In this document: piece by piece, positions 45,848 through 55,011 of the stretch
Numbering within the stretch: the stretch's first letter is position 1
Layout of the letters: every line of letters starts with the position of its first letter
Assembly: GCA_965248775.1 (NCBI GenBank)
Contig: OZ252150.1
Location: 1 to 64,000 of the forward strand
Source: JBHHUI01 sp965248775
GTDB taxonomy: Bacteria; Chloroflexota; Anaerolineae; Anaerolineales; JBHHUI01
Reading direction: 5' to 3'
Length of the DNA: 64,000 nt
Notes under the pieces: generated by a model
Databases searched by the model: none
The model's input: only the letters and a program-made list of their open reading frames with translations
What the model was told of the DNA's origin: nothing
Program-made: the position numbers and the translations under genes

Positions 45848-48295
45848 ATGACGACAAATCCCGCGACAAAATTCGAGAGGCCTGACAATCTGCAACCGTT
45901 GACTCCCCAGAGGACGACTTTATCAACTGACGAACGGGCGCAATTGATCATTGCCCTCGAATCTATTCAGGATCGCGTCCTCTGGCTCTCCACACTGTCT
46001 GTTCACCACGCAAATAACGTCCGTCCAAATACCGACGAAGTGAAAGTCGGCGGGCATCAGGCCAGCTCGGCATCTCTGGTGTCTATCATGACTGCTCTCT
46101 ACTTCTATTGGTTGCGGCCCGAAGACCGGATTGCCATCAAGCCCCACGCCTCGCCAGTACTGCACACGATAAATGCGTTGCTGGGCAAGTTGCCCGTCGA
46201 GCGCTTGCGAGAGCTGCGCAGCTACAAGGGATTGCAAGCGTACCCCAGCCGCACCAAAGACCCGGACCCGGTTGATTTCTCCACCGGTTCGGTCGGCTTG
46301 GGTGCCGTCGCGCCTAATTTTGCGGCGCTGACCAAAGCCTATATTGCGGAACATTTTGGCGCTACCCGTTCAGGCCGCTTCGTCGCGGTGATAGGGGATG
46401 CCGAACTCAACGAAGGCAACATCTGGGAGGCGCTGAGTGAGGAGCAACTGCTCGGCCTCAAAAATGTGCTCTGGATCATCGATCTCAACCGACAGAGCCT
46501 GGACCACATCACCTCACAAGGTCAATATAAAAAATATATCGATATGTTCCAGGCGCTCGGCTGGCGCGTGATCATGTTGAAGTATGGACGCAAACTGCAA
46601 GCTGCCTTTCGCCAGCCGGGTGGGGAGCAACTGCGCGAGATTATTGACCAAATGCCCCCGCGCGAATACCACAGCCTGCTCAGCTTAGACGGAGCAACAC
46701 TGCGCGAGAATTTGGTTAAGATCGATGCATCTCTAGAACAAGTGCTCAGCGTCTATTCGGACGACGAGGTAAATCGCTTGGTCGCTGATCTGGGCGGGCA
46801 CGATCTGGATCGGATTGTAGAGGTTTTGGACGCGGCCGAAGAATTCTTGGCGGAACAACCAGTCGTCGTTTTCGCATATACCATTAAGGGCTGGGGATTG
46901 CCCTTCGCGCTGGATTCATTAAATCACTCTGCGCTCTTGTCCGCCGAGCAGATCGAGAACCTACGCAAACGGCTCGATATTCCGGAGGATTTAAATTTCC
47001 GGACTTTCAATTCGGATTCACTCGCTGGACAGTACATTTCGCATTTCATAAAGGGACGTGAACAAACTTCAGCTGCGCCGAGCGAGTCACCGCCATTCGT
47101 CGAGATACCCGAATCGCTCGACTTGCGCTATCGGCCGCGGCTATCGACCCAGCAGGCTTTTGGGCAGATCATTTTTACACTTGCGCGCTGGCCTGCTCTA
47201 TCGGAACGCATTGTCACAGCCTCACCTGACGTGGCGATCTCGACCAACCTGGGTGGGTGGGTGAATAAGGTTGGCGTCTACGGCCTGGAACCCAAACGCG
47301 ATTACTTTGAATTACATGGCATCAAACATCCCGTCGTTTGGCAAAAATCACCGTCTGGTCGGCACATCGAGCTGGGGATAGCCGAAAATAACCTTTTCCT
47401 TCTCTTGGGTGCACTGGGCTTGTCGTACGAATTTGAAGGCGAATTGCTTTTTCCGATCGGTACGATATACGACACCTTCATTCGTCGGGGATTGGATGCC
47501 TTTAACTATGCCCTCTATTCTGGCGCGAAGTTTATTGTGGTTGGCACGCCGTCCGGGATCACGCTGAGCCCGGAGGGAGGCGCGCACCAATCGATCCTGT
47601 CGGCTTCGATAGCGCTTGAGATGCCCAACATCATGACATACGAGCCTGCCTTTGCGCACGAGGTTGAATGGATTTTGCTCGAGGGTCTGCAGAGTATTCT
47701 AGACCGTGAGCATGGCCAGAGCACCTATTTGCGCTTATCCACGCGGCCGATCGATCAGAAGCTGCTCCCTTCGAGATTGTTGGAGGATTCGCAAGACTCT
47801 GAACGGTTGCGGCAGGCTGTCTTACAGGGGGGCTATCGTCTGATAGATCACAGTTCGGCAGACGGCTACGATCTTGGAGAAAACGTTGTAAACATCTTTG
47901 CAAGCGGTGTATTGGTGAGTGAAGCTGTGGAGGCGAGTCGCGCGTTGGTTACGGAGGGAATTTATGCCAACGTCTACGTCATTACGAGCCCGGATAAGCT
48001 TCACCGTGATTATGTGATGGACAATCGACGCCGGATGGAGAACAGTCTGCAAAATTCACCGTGCTATTTGCATCAGCTTGTTCCTGCGTCCGAACGCCGT
48101 GCTCCGGCCGTCACGGTTGTGGACGCGCATTCACACAATCTGTCGTTTATCGGAAGTTTTCTCGGCGCCCGAACGGTCAGTTTGGGAGTGAACGAATTTG
48201 GCCAATCGGGATCACGCAAGGTACTCTATGATCATTACGGCATCGGGACTAAATCCATAATTCAGGCAGCCTGGCGCGCGGCGACGATGCTATAG
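45848..48295 (+). CDS. ThDP-dependent E1/transketolase-like enzyme (AceE-type)
   Basis: This protein of about 815 residues resembles homodimeric pyruvate dehydrogenase E1 and transketolase-like enzymes. The ThDP/Mg motif GDAELNEGNIWEAL...IDLNRQSLD lies near residues 181-225, and substrate-side HHANNV and HASPVL come earlier. The second half has the Pyr domain with GIAENNLFLLLGALG and the C-terminal domain. ATG 45848 is preferred to GTG 45836 because GGTGGGGG precedes it. No E2/E3 genes are nearby, so it may not feed acetyl-CoA. Lying before hyi, it may use pyruvate or hydroxypyruvate. Confidence 0.8.
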   Translation: MTTNPATKFERPDNLQPLTPQRTTLSTDERAQLIIALESIQDRVLWLSTLSVHHANNVRPNTDEVKVGGHQASSASLVSIMTALYFYWLRPEDRIAIKPHASPVLHTINALLGKLPVERLRELRSYKGLQAYPSRTKDPDPVDFSTGSVGLGAVAPNFAALTKAYIAEHFGATRSGRFVAVIGDAELNEGNIWEALSEEQLLGLKNVLWIIDLNRQSLDHITSQGQYKKYIDMFQALGWRVIMLKYGRKLQAAFRQPGGEQLREIIDQMPPREYHSLLSLDGATLRENLVKIDASLEQVLSVYSDDEVNRLVADLGGHDLDRIVEVLDAAEEFLAEQPVVVFAYTIKGWGLPFALDSLNHSALLSAEQIENLRKRLDIPEDLNFRTFNSDSLAGQYISHFIKGREQTSAAPSESPPFVEIPESLDLRYRPRLSTQQAFGQIIFTLARWPALSERIVTASPDVAISTNLGGWVNKVGVYGLEPKRDYFELHGIKHPVVWQKSPSGRHIELGIAENNLFLLLGALGLSYEFEGELLFPIGTIYDTFIRRGLDAFNYALYSGAKFIVVGTPSGITLSPEGGAHQSILSASIALEMPNIMTYEPAFAHEVEWILLEGLQSILDREHGQSTYLRLSTRPIDQKLLPSRLLEDSQDSERLRQAVLQGGYRLIDHSSADGYDLGENVVNIFASGVLVSEAVEASRALVTEGIYANVYVITSPDKLHRDYVMDNRRRMENSLQNSPCYLHQLVPASERRAPAVTVVDAHSHNLSFIGSFLGARTVSLGVNEFGQSGSRKVLYDHYGIGTKSIIQAAWRAATML

Positions 48296-48548
48296 CAGGC
48301 GCCATGTGCCGATTGCAGAAATCTCGACACCCATGCCGCGAGAGGTTTTCGGAATATGTCTCAGCGCAAGCGCAAGCAGCTGACGACGGTTTTAAGCCGG
48401 AGCATCAACCCTGCCACGCCCCGACGATACGCAGTTGGATATAGCCCTCTGAACTGATCTGCGCAAGTGCGAGTTATCGTCAAGGATTTGCTGCAGCGGG
48501 CGGACACTCTAATCGAGCACGGTTTGTACGAGGATTCATAGAGCATGC
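48296..48548. other. spacer with possible gene relics
   Basis: A frame ending at TAG 48541 reads QVRVIVKDLLQRADTLIEHG and looks like a protein C-terminus, but it is closed by TGA at 48455. Another fragment near 48302-48379 reads HVPIAEISTPMPREVFGICL. They may be scraps of one deleted gene; no family recognised. Confidence 0.35.
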
Positions 48549-48759
48549 GTAGTCAATATTTCGCTTTTGTTTGGGGAGCGCCTTTTCCTGGAACGTTTTC
48601 AAGCTGCTAATGCAGCCGGATTTGGCGCAGTGGAGTTTCACTGGCCCACGGGGATGGACAAAGATTCGCTAGTGGATGCAAAGCAGGCTGCGGGTGTTGA
48701 AGTTGTACTGTTCAGTATGGATGCTGGCGACATTGAACAGGGAGAACGCGGCTACCCTA

Positions 48760-50294
48760 GTTTCCGGTGCGAAAGTGGCCCTCCTGTGAGAAGATGCGAA
48801 TGATCAAACCCGCATTTTCCACAGAAAGGGCCGCTGCAATGTTACGTGACCGCCACGAAATCGACAAGTTCTTCCTGGACATTCTGGCATTGACGAGTGA
48901 GCTGGACCCGGTGTTGGCGCATATCGACGTATTGCTGGATGACGACGAGCTCTACCAGCGAGTGCGCGGTGACTTTGCGCGACGCTATCCGAAAACACTA
49001 CAGACGGGCCGCAACTCCACGCCGGTGGAAGTCGTGCTCAGGGTGTTAGTCGTAAAGCATTTGTACGGCTGGAGCTACGCGGAAACAGAGAAACATGTCA
49101 GGGACAGTCTGGTACTGCGCCACTTCTGCCGCGTGTACTTCGAGCGCGTGCCGGACGAGAAGACGCTCCTGCGCTGGGCGAACCTGCTCCAACCTGAAAC
49201 ACTTATCTCCCTGAACGCCCACGTGTTGCAGCTGGCCAGCAGGCTAAAGATCACCCGTGGCCGCAAGCTGCGCACAGATGGAACGGTTGTCGAGACCAAC
49301 ATCCGCTACCCCACTGACAACGGCCTGCTGGCTGATGGTGTGCGTGTGCTTGGGCGCACGCTGAGACGGGCGAACTGACGCAAGAGACGTTCCGCAACCG
49401 CTCCCGCAGTGCCCGCAAGTATGCTCGCCAGGTGGCCAATCAGGCCCGCAGGCGCTCCGAGACAGCTAAAGCGCAGCTGACGACCACGTACCGCAAGCTG
49501 CTGCAGGTCGCCCGCCAGAGTGTGCAGCAGGCGAAAATCGTTCTGGAGCAGCTGCAGACACAGAAAGATCGCGCAGCGCAGCGCTTGACCGCGACCCTCG
49601 AGACCTTCACCCCGCGTGTCGAGCAGGTCATCAGTCAATGTGAGCGGCGGGTCTTCGCCGGCGAGAGTGTCCCGGCGAGTGAGAAGCTCGTAAGTCTCTT
49701 TGAACCGCATACCGCCATCATCCGCAGGAACAAGGTCCGCAAGCCCACCGAGTTCGGGCGCAAGGTCTGGCTCGATGAAGTCGACGGCGGCTTGCTAAGC
49801 AACTGGCGCGTCCTCGCTGGCAATCCGAACGATGTCAATCAGTGGCAACCTGCCCTCGACCAGCACACGCAGCAGTTTGGCTGCGCACCGGAACAGGTCA
49901 GCGGCGATCGCGGACTCTACTCGCCCGGCAACGAAGCTTATGCTCGCGCATTAGGTGTCGCGCGCGTCATCTTGCCCAAGCCCGGGCACAAATCCAAACA
50001 ACGTCGGGCCCATGAAAAGCAACTCTGGTTCCGCCGTGGCCGGCGTTACCACGCCGGCGTCGAAGGTCGGATAAGTGTCTTGAAACGCCGCTATCGACTC
50101 GACCGTTGCCGCAATCGTGGCGAAGCAGGCTTCCACCGTTGGGTCGGGCTGGCCATCCTGGCGGCCAATCTCAATACCATCGGTACCAAGCTGGCGGCCA
50201 AGGCCACGTAACTATGCAAGTGTCAAGGTTCACTCCCAGCAAGAAGTTCGCCCTTGCCGATTTCTGATTAGGTGGTGCGTTTTGCACCGGAAAC
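48760..50294 (+). mobile_element. ISNCY-type insertion sequence in hyi, 7-bp target duplication
   Basis: Ends GTTTCCGGTGC (48760-48770) and its complement (50284-50294) flank 1535 bp. TACCCTA is duplicated at 48753-48759 and 50295-50301; an 8-bp reading with CTACCCTA is equally possible. Both ends are intact, so the insertion into hyi is fairly recent. Confidence 0.88.
48839..50211 (+). pseudogene. ISNCY-type transposase, frameshifted
   Basis: ATG 48839 lies eight bases after AAAGGG and reads MLRDRHEIDKFFLDILAL. The first frame has VKHLYGWSYAETEKHV, YFERVPDEKTLLRW and TDGTVVETNIRYPTDNGLLADG and ends at RTLRRAN (49378). The other half continues one phase back as GELTQETFRNRSRSARKY through VSGDRGLYSPGNE to GRISVLKRRYRLDRCRNRG and AT-stop at 50211. 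A small deletion near 49355 explains the break. If so, this copy cannot move by itself. Confidence 0.85.
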
Positions 50295-50902
50295 TACCCT
50301 AATGACCCAGAGCGAATCGATTGGTGGCGTGAGCGAGCACAGATTGCGTTCGAATTCGCGCAGCGCCTGAACGCACCACGAATCAATGTACTGGTCGGGA
50401 ACCAAATCGGTGGTCTATCCCGGAACGAGATGCCTGCCTCATCGAGAATCTCACCTGGGCCATTCCCCGAGCGGAAGCGTCGGGCCTAACGCTCCTACTA
50501 GAACCGCTCAACCATTTTAGCAACCCGTCATACATGCTACGGCGTACAGCTGATGTGCTTGAAGTCATCGAGCAGGTTGATAATCCGCGTCTGAAACTGC
50601 AATTCGATGTGTTTCACACACAACGCTCTGAAGGCAACCTCGTCCATCTCTTAGCGCAACATGCTGCCCACATTGGACACATTCAGATCGCCGATTCGCC
50701 AGCACGGCATCAACCAGGTACAGGGGAGATCAATTGGAGGTTCGTTCTTCGTGAAATTGAGGAACTTGCATTTGCCGGCTACGTCGGGTTGGAATACGAT
50801 CCACTTCCCAATAGTTTCGATTCGCTACGTTGGCTACCAGCCTCTCAGCGTCGCGAATGTACGGCAGAAGACCTTTCCTTTTAAGGAAGTTCCGGCAAAG
50901 AG

Positions 50903-51756
50903 ATGCAAAATAAGCGCGCTGCAGTGAGTGTTTTGGGTCTTGGCATTATGGGTCGCCTGATGACGCGGGTGCTGCTCGCCGCGGGTTGGGATGTGCGCGG
51001 CTGGAATCGCTCGATCCTTTCTGAAGACCTAACAAACGGCATTTCTCTTTTCCAGAGTTTGGAAGCGGCTTTGGAAGCAGGTGTAATCCTGCTCATGCTG
51101 ACAGATGCCAACGCAGTAAAAGACGTGCCTTCCCGGATAGAAAATCATTTGTCATCCGGTCAGATAATTTTGGATATGGGTAGCTCGGACCCAGAGCATT
51201 CACAGATCCATGCAGAACGCCTGGCGGCAATAGGTGTTGGATGGGTGGACGCACCGGTCTCTGGTGGTCCGGAAGGGGCTGCTTCCGGTACGCTAGCCAT
51301 TATGGCAGGAGGACCGAGGCCGACTTTAAACGTGTTCGGCCGCTTCTGACGACGTTAGGCGGAAACGTAGTTCATGTCGGCGCTGCGGGTGCCGGCCATA
51401 CCGTCAAGGTTATAAATCAACTCATTGTCGGAATTGTTATTGAGGCTGTGGCAGAGGGACTGACGCTGGCTGAAAAAGTTGGCATTGATCCAAGTATCGT
51501 GCAGGCGGCGCTGCAGGGCGGATTGGCTGATTCCAAGGTCCTTCAGATTCACGGAACGCGGATGCGCAATCGTGACTACACGACAGGGGGTAGAGCAACA
51601 TCGCAACTAAAAGACTTGAAAATGGTAGTCGAGTTGGCGGCTTCGGCTTCAATAGATCTACCTCATCTACAGAGCACCGTTCAGTTGTACGAGATACTTG
51701 TCGCAAACGGAGATGGTGAATTAGATCATTCAGCGTTGCACAAACTTCTGTCTTGA
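50903..51756 (+). pseudogene. glxR: tartronate-semialdehyde / 2-hydroxy-3-oxopropionate reductase, one-base frameshift
   Basis: The first frame is the Rossmann domain (VLGLGIMGRLMTRVLLAAGW, VDAPVSGGPEGA, LAIMAGG) and runs out at 51349. From about 51315 the next phase continues as TEADFKRVRPLLTTLGGNV with the catalytic-Lys segment GAGHTVKVINQ and the C-terminal helical domain to TGA 51756. One lost base in the GGAGGACC tract explains it. The enzyme would reduce tartronate semialdehyde to glycerate, directly after hyi. A sequencing slip must be excluded. Confidence 0.85.
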
Positions 51757-52053
51757 GTTCGCACCTGTGGGAGCGCTATATCTCATCCGTGCGGTATTTC
51801 GAGATTCCGGGGGCTCTGATGTCGATGTAATGGAGCAACAGCGCGGCCGGATCAGTGTAAATGAGCTTGATTGCGCTTCAGCTTTAGAACGGATATCCTA
51901 AAGCGCCCCCACAACCTAAAGTACCGAATAAGTGAATGATCTCTGCCGTGCGCGGCGTGCCGTAGGCCAGGAACCCTCCACGATAACAATGTCGGGGATG
52001 TCATCCGCAGACATGTCCAGCACTTGCAGCAACTCACTGGCGCTAATCTCTAA
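51757..52053 (-). other. tail of a small ORF cut by the IS4 element
   Basis: Read on the minus strand, SASELLQVLDMSADDIPDIV then IVEGSWPTARRARQ ends at a TAG near 51919. Joining across the IS4 target duplication extends it upstream to HDKISFRSILE, with a TTG start and GAGAGG near 53283. This would be a protein of about 55 residues following the MFS gene. No family recognised; the remaining bases to 51757 show nothing. Confidence 0.4.
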
Positions 52054-53246
52054 TTTCACTACCGGACACTTTCTGCGCGGGGCATGTCAAAGGCGACCGG
52101 GATGGGCAGATGCTCATTTAGGAACTGTTCCAGCAGGCGCAAGCCGAGTTGAAATAGGCTCAGATCACAGCGGTCGGTGCGGTGAATGACTTGCACCCAA
52201 TTATCTCGTTTGGCGATGACGCCCAAGTAGATGATCCAGATGTAAGCAAGGCAAGCTGCGATCATCAACCGGGCCAGCCGGGCCGGGTCGGCGATATGGC
52301 TTTTATGCAAATTGAAGCCCCGGCTTTTCTGGTCGGAGAAGAAAGTTTCAATACGAAAGCGTTTGTTATACCAGGAACAGGCTTCGGCAACCAGCTCCAG
52401 GTTGGTGACCAGATAGAGGGGCTCTTTGCAGTCGCGCTGCCACCACGCGATGGCAAGGACGGGCCCATATTCCTGCTGGGTGAAGGCGACATCCGGCACG
52501 CCGCGGTATGCACCACGGGGCACATCCAGGTCGGCGAAGGCGAACCAGTCGCCCCCTTCACATAGCTGGACATGCTTGGCCGTGCGACAGACGTAGGCCC
52601 ATTCGTAGTCATTCAGAGCCGCCTGGAGGTTCGTGCCATCGAATTCACCATCCCCCAGGAAGACGACATCGCTTGCAGGGGGCACCAAAGCGTGTACTTC
52701 TGTCAACAACTGCACGTGTGTCGCTTCTGAAAAATGTCCCTTGCTCCCTTTGACGGTGACCCACGCCACCGGCAAAGCACGTTGCTTGTAGATGACGCTC
52801 ACCATCAGGGTCAGGCAACCGCGGCCCACTTCGCTGCCGTCCATTGCCAACACGAGCGTGCGGTCCTGCGCCAGACCCTGCAATAAGGGTTCAGCGAAGG
52901 GTAGAAAGAAGACTTCGTTATTAATATGCTCATTCTTGACCCAGCGGGCGTACCGTTTGACCCGGCTCTCGGGTTTGTTGCCGTCTGGCACTTTCCTGGC
53001 GATCGCCGGTAGCTGGCTACTCTGGCTGCGGACAATTCCGCTGACCATGGCAGCGAGCGTATCCAAATGGCGAGCCAAGTTGCCCTGCGGTTCTCCTGGG
53101 TACAGTTGCCGCAAGGCGCTCTTTATGGCACGATATGTACGGCGGTTGTCACTCATGGCGATACTCCCCTTGTTCTGTGGTAGAACGGAGAGTGTAGCCG
53201 AGAGGCAACCGCTAATCAATCACGGATAAAGTGTCCGGTAGTGAAA
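52054..53246 (-). mobile_element. IS4-family insertion sequence, 1193 bp, 7-bp target duplication
   Basis: The 19-bp ends TTTCACTACCGGACACTTT (52054-52072) and complement (53228-53246) are perfect. TCTCTAA is duplicated on both sides (52047-52053 and 53247-53253). The transposase is intact, so the element looks active. Confidence 0.9.
52059..53156 (-). CDS. IS4-family transposase
   Basis: ATG 53156 (MSDNRRTYRAIKSAL) follows AAGGGGAGT; the frame extends to 53219 without support. The 365 residues hold the DDE residues in LAMDGSEVG, FLGDGEFDG and the Y-2-R-3-E-6-K signature YNKRFRIETFFSDQK, which defines IS4. No lesion is visible. Confidence 0.9.
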   Translation of the reverse strand: MSDNRRTYRAIKSALRQLYPGEPQGNLARHLDTLAAMVSGIVRSQSSQLPAIARKVPDGNKPESRVKRYARWVKNEHINNEVFFLPFAEPLLQGLAQDRTLVLAMDGSEVGRGCLTLMVSVIYKQRALPVAWVTVKGSKGHFSEATHVQLLTEVHALVPPASDVVFLGDGEFDGTNLQAALNDYEWAYVCRTAKHVQLCEGGDWFAFADLDVPRGAYRGVPDVAFTQQEYGPVLAIAWWQRDCKEPLYLVTNLELVAEACSWYNKRFRIETFFSDQKSRGFNLHKSHIADPARLARLMIAACLAYIWIIYLGVIAKRDNWVQVIHRTDRCDLSLFQLGLRLLEQFLNEHLPIPVAFDMPRAESVR

Positions 53247-53284
53247 TCTCTAATATAGATCGGAAGCTGATCTTATCGTGCAAG

Positions 53285-54529
53285 TCATTCCTCTCCGCGA
53301 AAGCGATAGCGCGTGATGAATAGAAAGCAGGCTGCAATCAGAATCGAAGCGCTCAATGTGGAGAAGACGACGTCCCACGTCAGCGCATCCAACATCCAAC
53401 CGATGACAACGCCGTTGAGTACAGCTCCTAATGTGTATGAAAAGTCAAGCATACCGGCCGCGCGGGAGGTCTCTTCTCTTTCCGCGATCCTAAGCGGCAT
53501 GCTCGCCAACAGCAGGCTTGAGATCGCAAACATGACAACACCGATGAACATGAGCGCGGCAGTCGAAATTGCCAGGTTCCCCGGCAGGTGGGATTGGAGT
53601 GCCAACAAGGCGGCCAGAAGTATGTGGAGCGCGATAAGTGCCCGGGCCACCTGATTTGCCAGGAAGTGCCCAACGAACCAGCCAATCAAGGCGATACCGA
53701 CAAAACCGGCAAGCGGATAGGCAGCAGACAATATCGCCGCCCTGGAAAGATCTAGCTTGCCTACTTGGACAAAGTAAGTTGGAATCCAGAGCACCAGCGC
53801 CGCGTGGACGAAACCGGTGAAAATGGCCGAAAGCATCAACGACCAGAAGCGCTGAACTGTGGAAATCAGAGCCCAGCTGTCTGAATTAACCCGCGCCAAG
53901 GGTTGATCAATGACCCCAAGATCGAGGTTTACCCCCGCCGAAGCTGGCGTGCTGCGTGCGAACACAATCCAGCCCAGCGCGAGCAACATTAGTAATCCAC
54001 CCGGTATCCAAAATCCGGAGCGCCAGCCGAAGCGTGATACAAGCCAGCCAGTAAGTAACCAGGTTACGATTGCTCCAACAACGTAAGACGTCCCAAACAC
54101 CGGTGAAACGCGAGCGCTTTGAGCTGGCGTAAGCCAGTTCGCCAGCGTCCTTATCATGGGCGCCCAACCAGCAGATTGAATGAAACCATTGGCAGCCCAA
54201 ATGATTATCATGCCCAGCCAAGTCGAAACTGAACCAAATACGATATTAAGTGTCGCCGAAACAAACATGCCAATAAATATAAGGCGCCGCAAACTCATGC
54301 GATCGCCAAGCTGGCTGGTAAAGATTGTGCCCAGCGCATACGCCAGTAGGGAAACGCTGTTTATCAGACCGAGCTGACCATACGATAAACCCAGGGAGTT
54401 TTTGATGGCGGGCAGAGCGACCGCGATGTTTACGCGGCCCAGGTAATACGAGACATACGCCAACCAGGCGACCACGACCATTCGACGTTGCCACGGGTGG
54501 AAAGATAATTTGGGGGTCGCAGTGGCCAT
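53285..54529 (-). CDS. MFS transporter (anion:cation symporter/OPA-like)
   Basis: This membrane protein of about 414 residues has 12 predicted helices. Loop motif A is present as GDRMSLRRL after SQLGD, and the start YYLGRVNIAVALPAIKNSLGL is typical of the ACS/OPA group that moves organic anions such as sugar acids or glycerol phosphate. The start is ATG 54529; the open frame further upstream to 55411 runs through a resolvase relic and IS in the wrong phase and is not real. It converges on glxR. I infer an uptake route for a sugar acid or glycerate-like anion. Confidence 0.87.
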   Translation of the reverse strand: MATATPKLSFHPWQRRMVVVAWLAYVSYYLGRVNIAVALPAIKNSLGLSYGQLGLINSVSLLAYALGTIFTSQLGDRMSLRRLIFIGMFVSATLNIVFGSVSTWLGMIIIWAANGFIQSAGWAPMIRTLANWLTPAQSARVSPVFGTSYVVGAIVTWLLTGWLVSRFGWRSGFWIPGGLLMLLALGWIVFARSTPASAGVNLDLGVIDQPLARVNSDSWALISTVQRFWSLMLSAIFTGFVHAALVLWIPTYFVQVGKLDLSRAAILSAAYPLAGFVGIALIGWFVGHFLANQVARALIALHILLAALLALQSHLPGNLAISTAALMFIGVVMFAISSLLLASMPLRIAEREETSRAAGMLDFSYTLGAVLNGVVIGWMLDALTWDVVFSTLSASILIAACFLFITRYRFRGEE

Positions 54530-54699
54530 CAGGAAGAGTTTTTCACACACTCCAAACAACACTTCAAATATCGGATCATTTCCGCTCCAAGCTATTTGGT
54601 TTCCCAGCCATATTTGAACACCTGCGGAAATTCGGTAACACCAGCCTACTCCAAGCTCTCTTTGAAGGACGGACGCATAAACTCCCGGCGGAGCACATT

Positions 54700-54739
54700 G
54701 GGGTTTTTTGCATATCCCCCCGAAAAGGTATATTCCAGA
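54700..54739 (+). repeat. Tn3-family terminal inverted repeat, left end
   Basis: These 40 bases start GGGG at 54700 and are the exact complement of 19920-19959. They border a resolvase tail, so this is the tnpR-side end of a Tn3-family element of the same kind. Confidence 0.9.
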
Positions 54740-54741
54740 GT

Positions 54742-54942
54742 CTAGGAATCTGTGGCTAACAGAGAAATCGTCTCGCTGAGATAGCGATATACACTGGATT
54801 TTGAAAGCCCATACTCCTTCATCAACGTCCTGATGAGCACCCCCTGCTCGCGTTTGTTCTGAAGCTCGGCAATCTGCACCGAATTCAACCGCCTTTTCTG
54901 CCCAAACTTCACCCCACGTTCCTTCGCTTTTTGGATACCATC
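54742..54942 (-). pseudogene. tnpR: C-terminal fragment of a Tn3-type serine resolvase
   Basis: Read leftward, 66 codons give DGIQKAKERGVKFGQKRRLN, QIAELQNKREQGVLIRTLMK and EYGLSKSSVYRYL up to TAG 54742. This is the arm and the helix-turn-helix DNA-binding end of TnpR; the catalytic serine domain is missing. The fragment sits three bases inside the terminal repeat. Confidence 0.88.
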
Positions 54943-55011
54943 CTACGGCCCCACTTGCTGAACTCCTAGACCCTGGTCGCTCAGTTGCACAGCCTCGATT
55001 GAGACGCCTAG

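Larger units (their letters stand above)
48549..50884 (+). pseudogene. hyi: hydroxypyruvate isomerase, split by an IS and a frameshift
   Basis: The N-terminal part reads NISLLFGERLFLERFQAANA, AVEFHWP and MDAGDIEQGERGYP, then the IS begins. Deleting the IS and one target copy continues as GYPNDPERIDWWRERAQIA and LNAPRINVLVGNQ. A small frameshift near 50430 follows, and the rest (ACLIENLTWAIPRAEASGL, LLLEPLNHFSNP, LQFDVFHTQRSEG, VGLEYDP) runs to TAA 50884. The family interconverts hydroxypyruvate and tartronate semialdehyde in a TIM barrel. With two lesions it is dead. The start codon is unclear, since no ATG is in frame near 48549. Confidence 0.88.
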
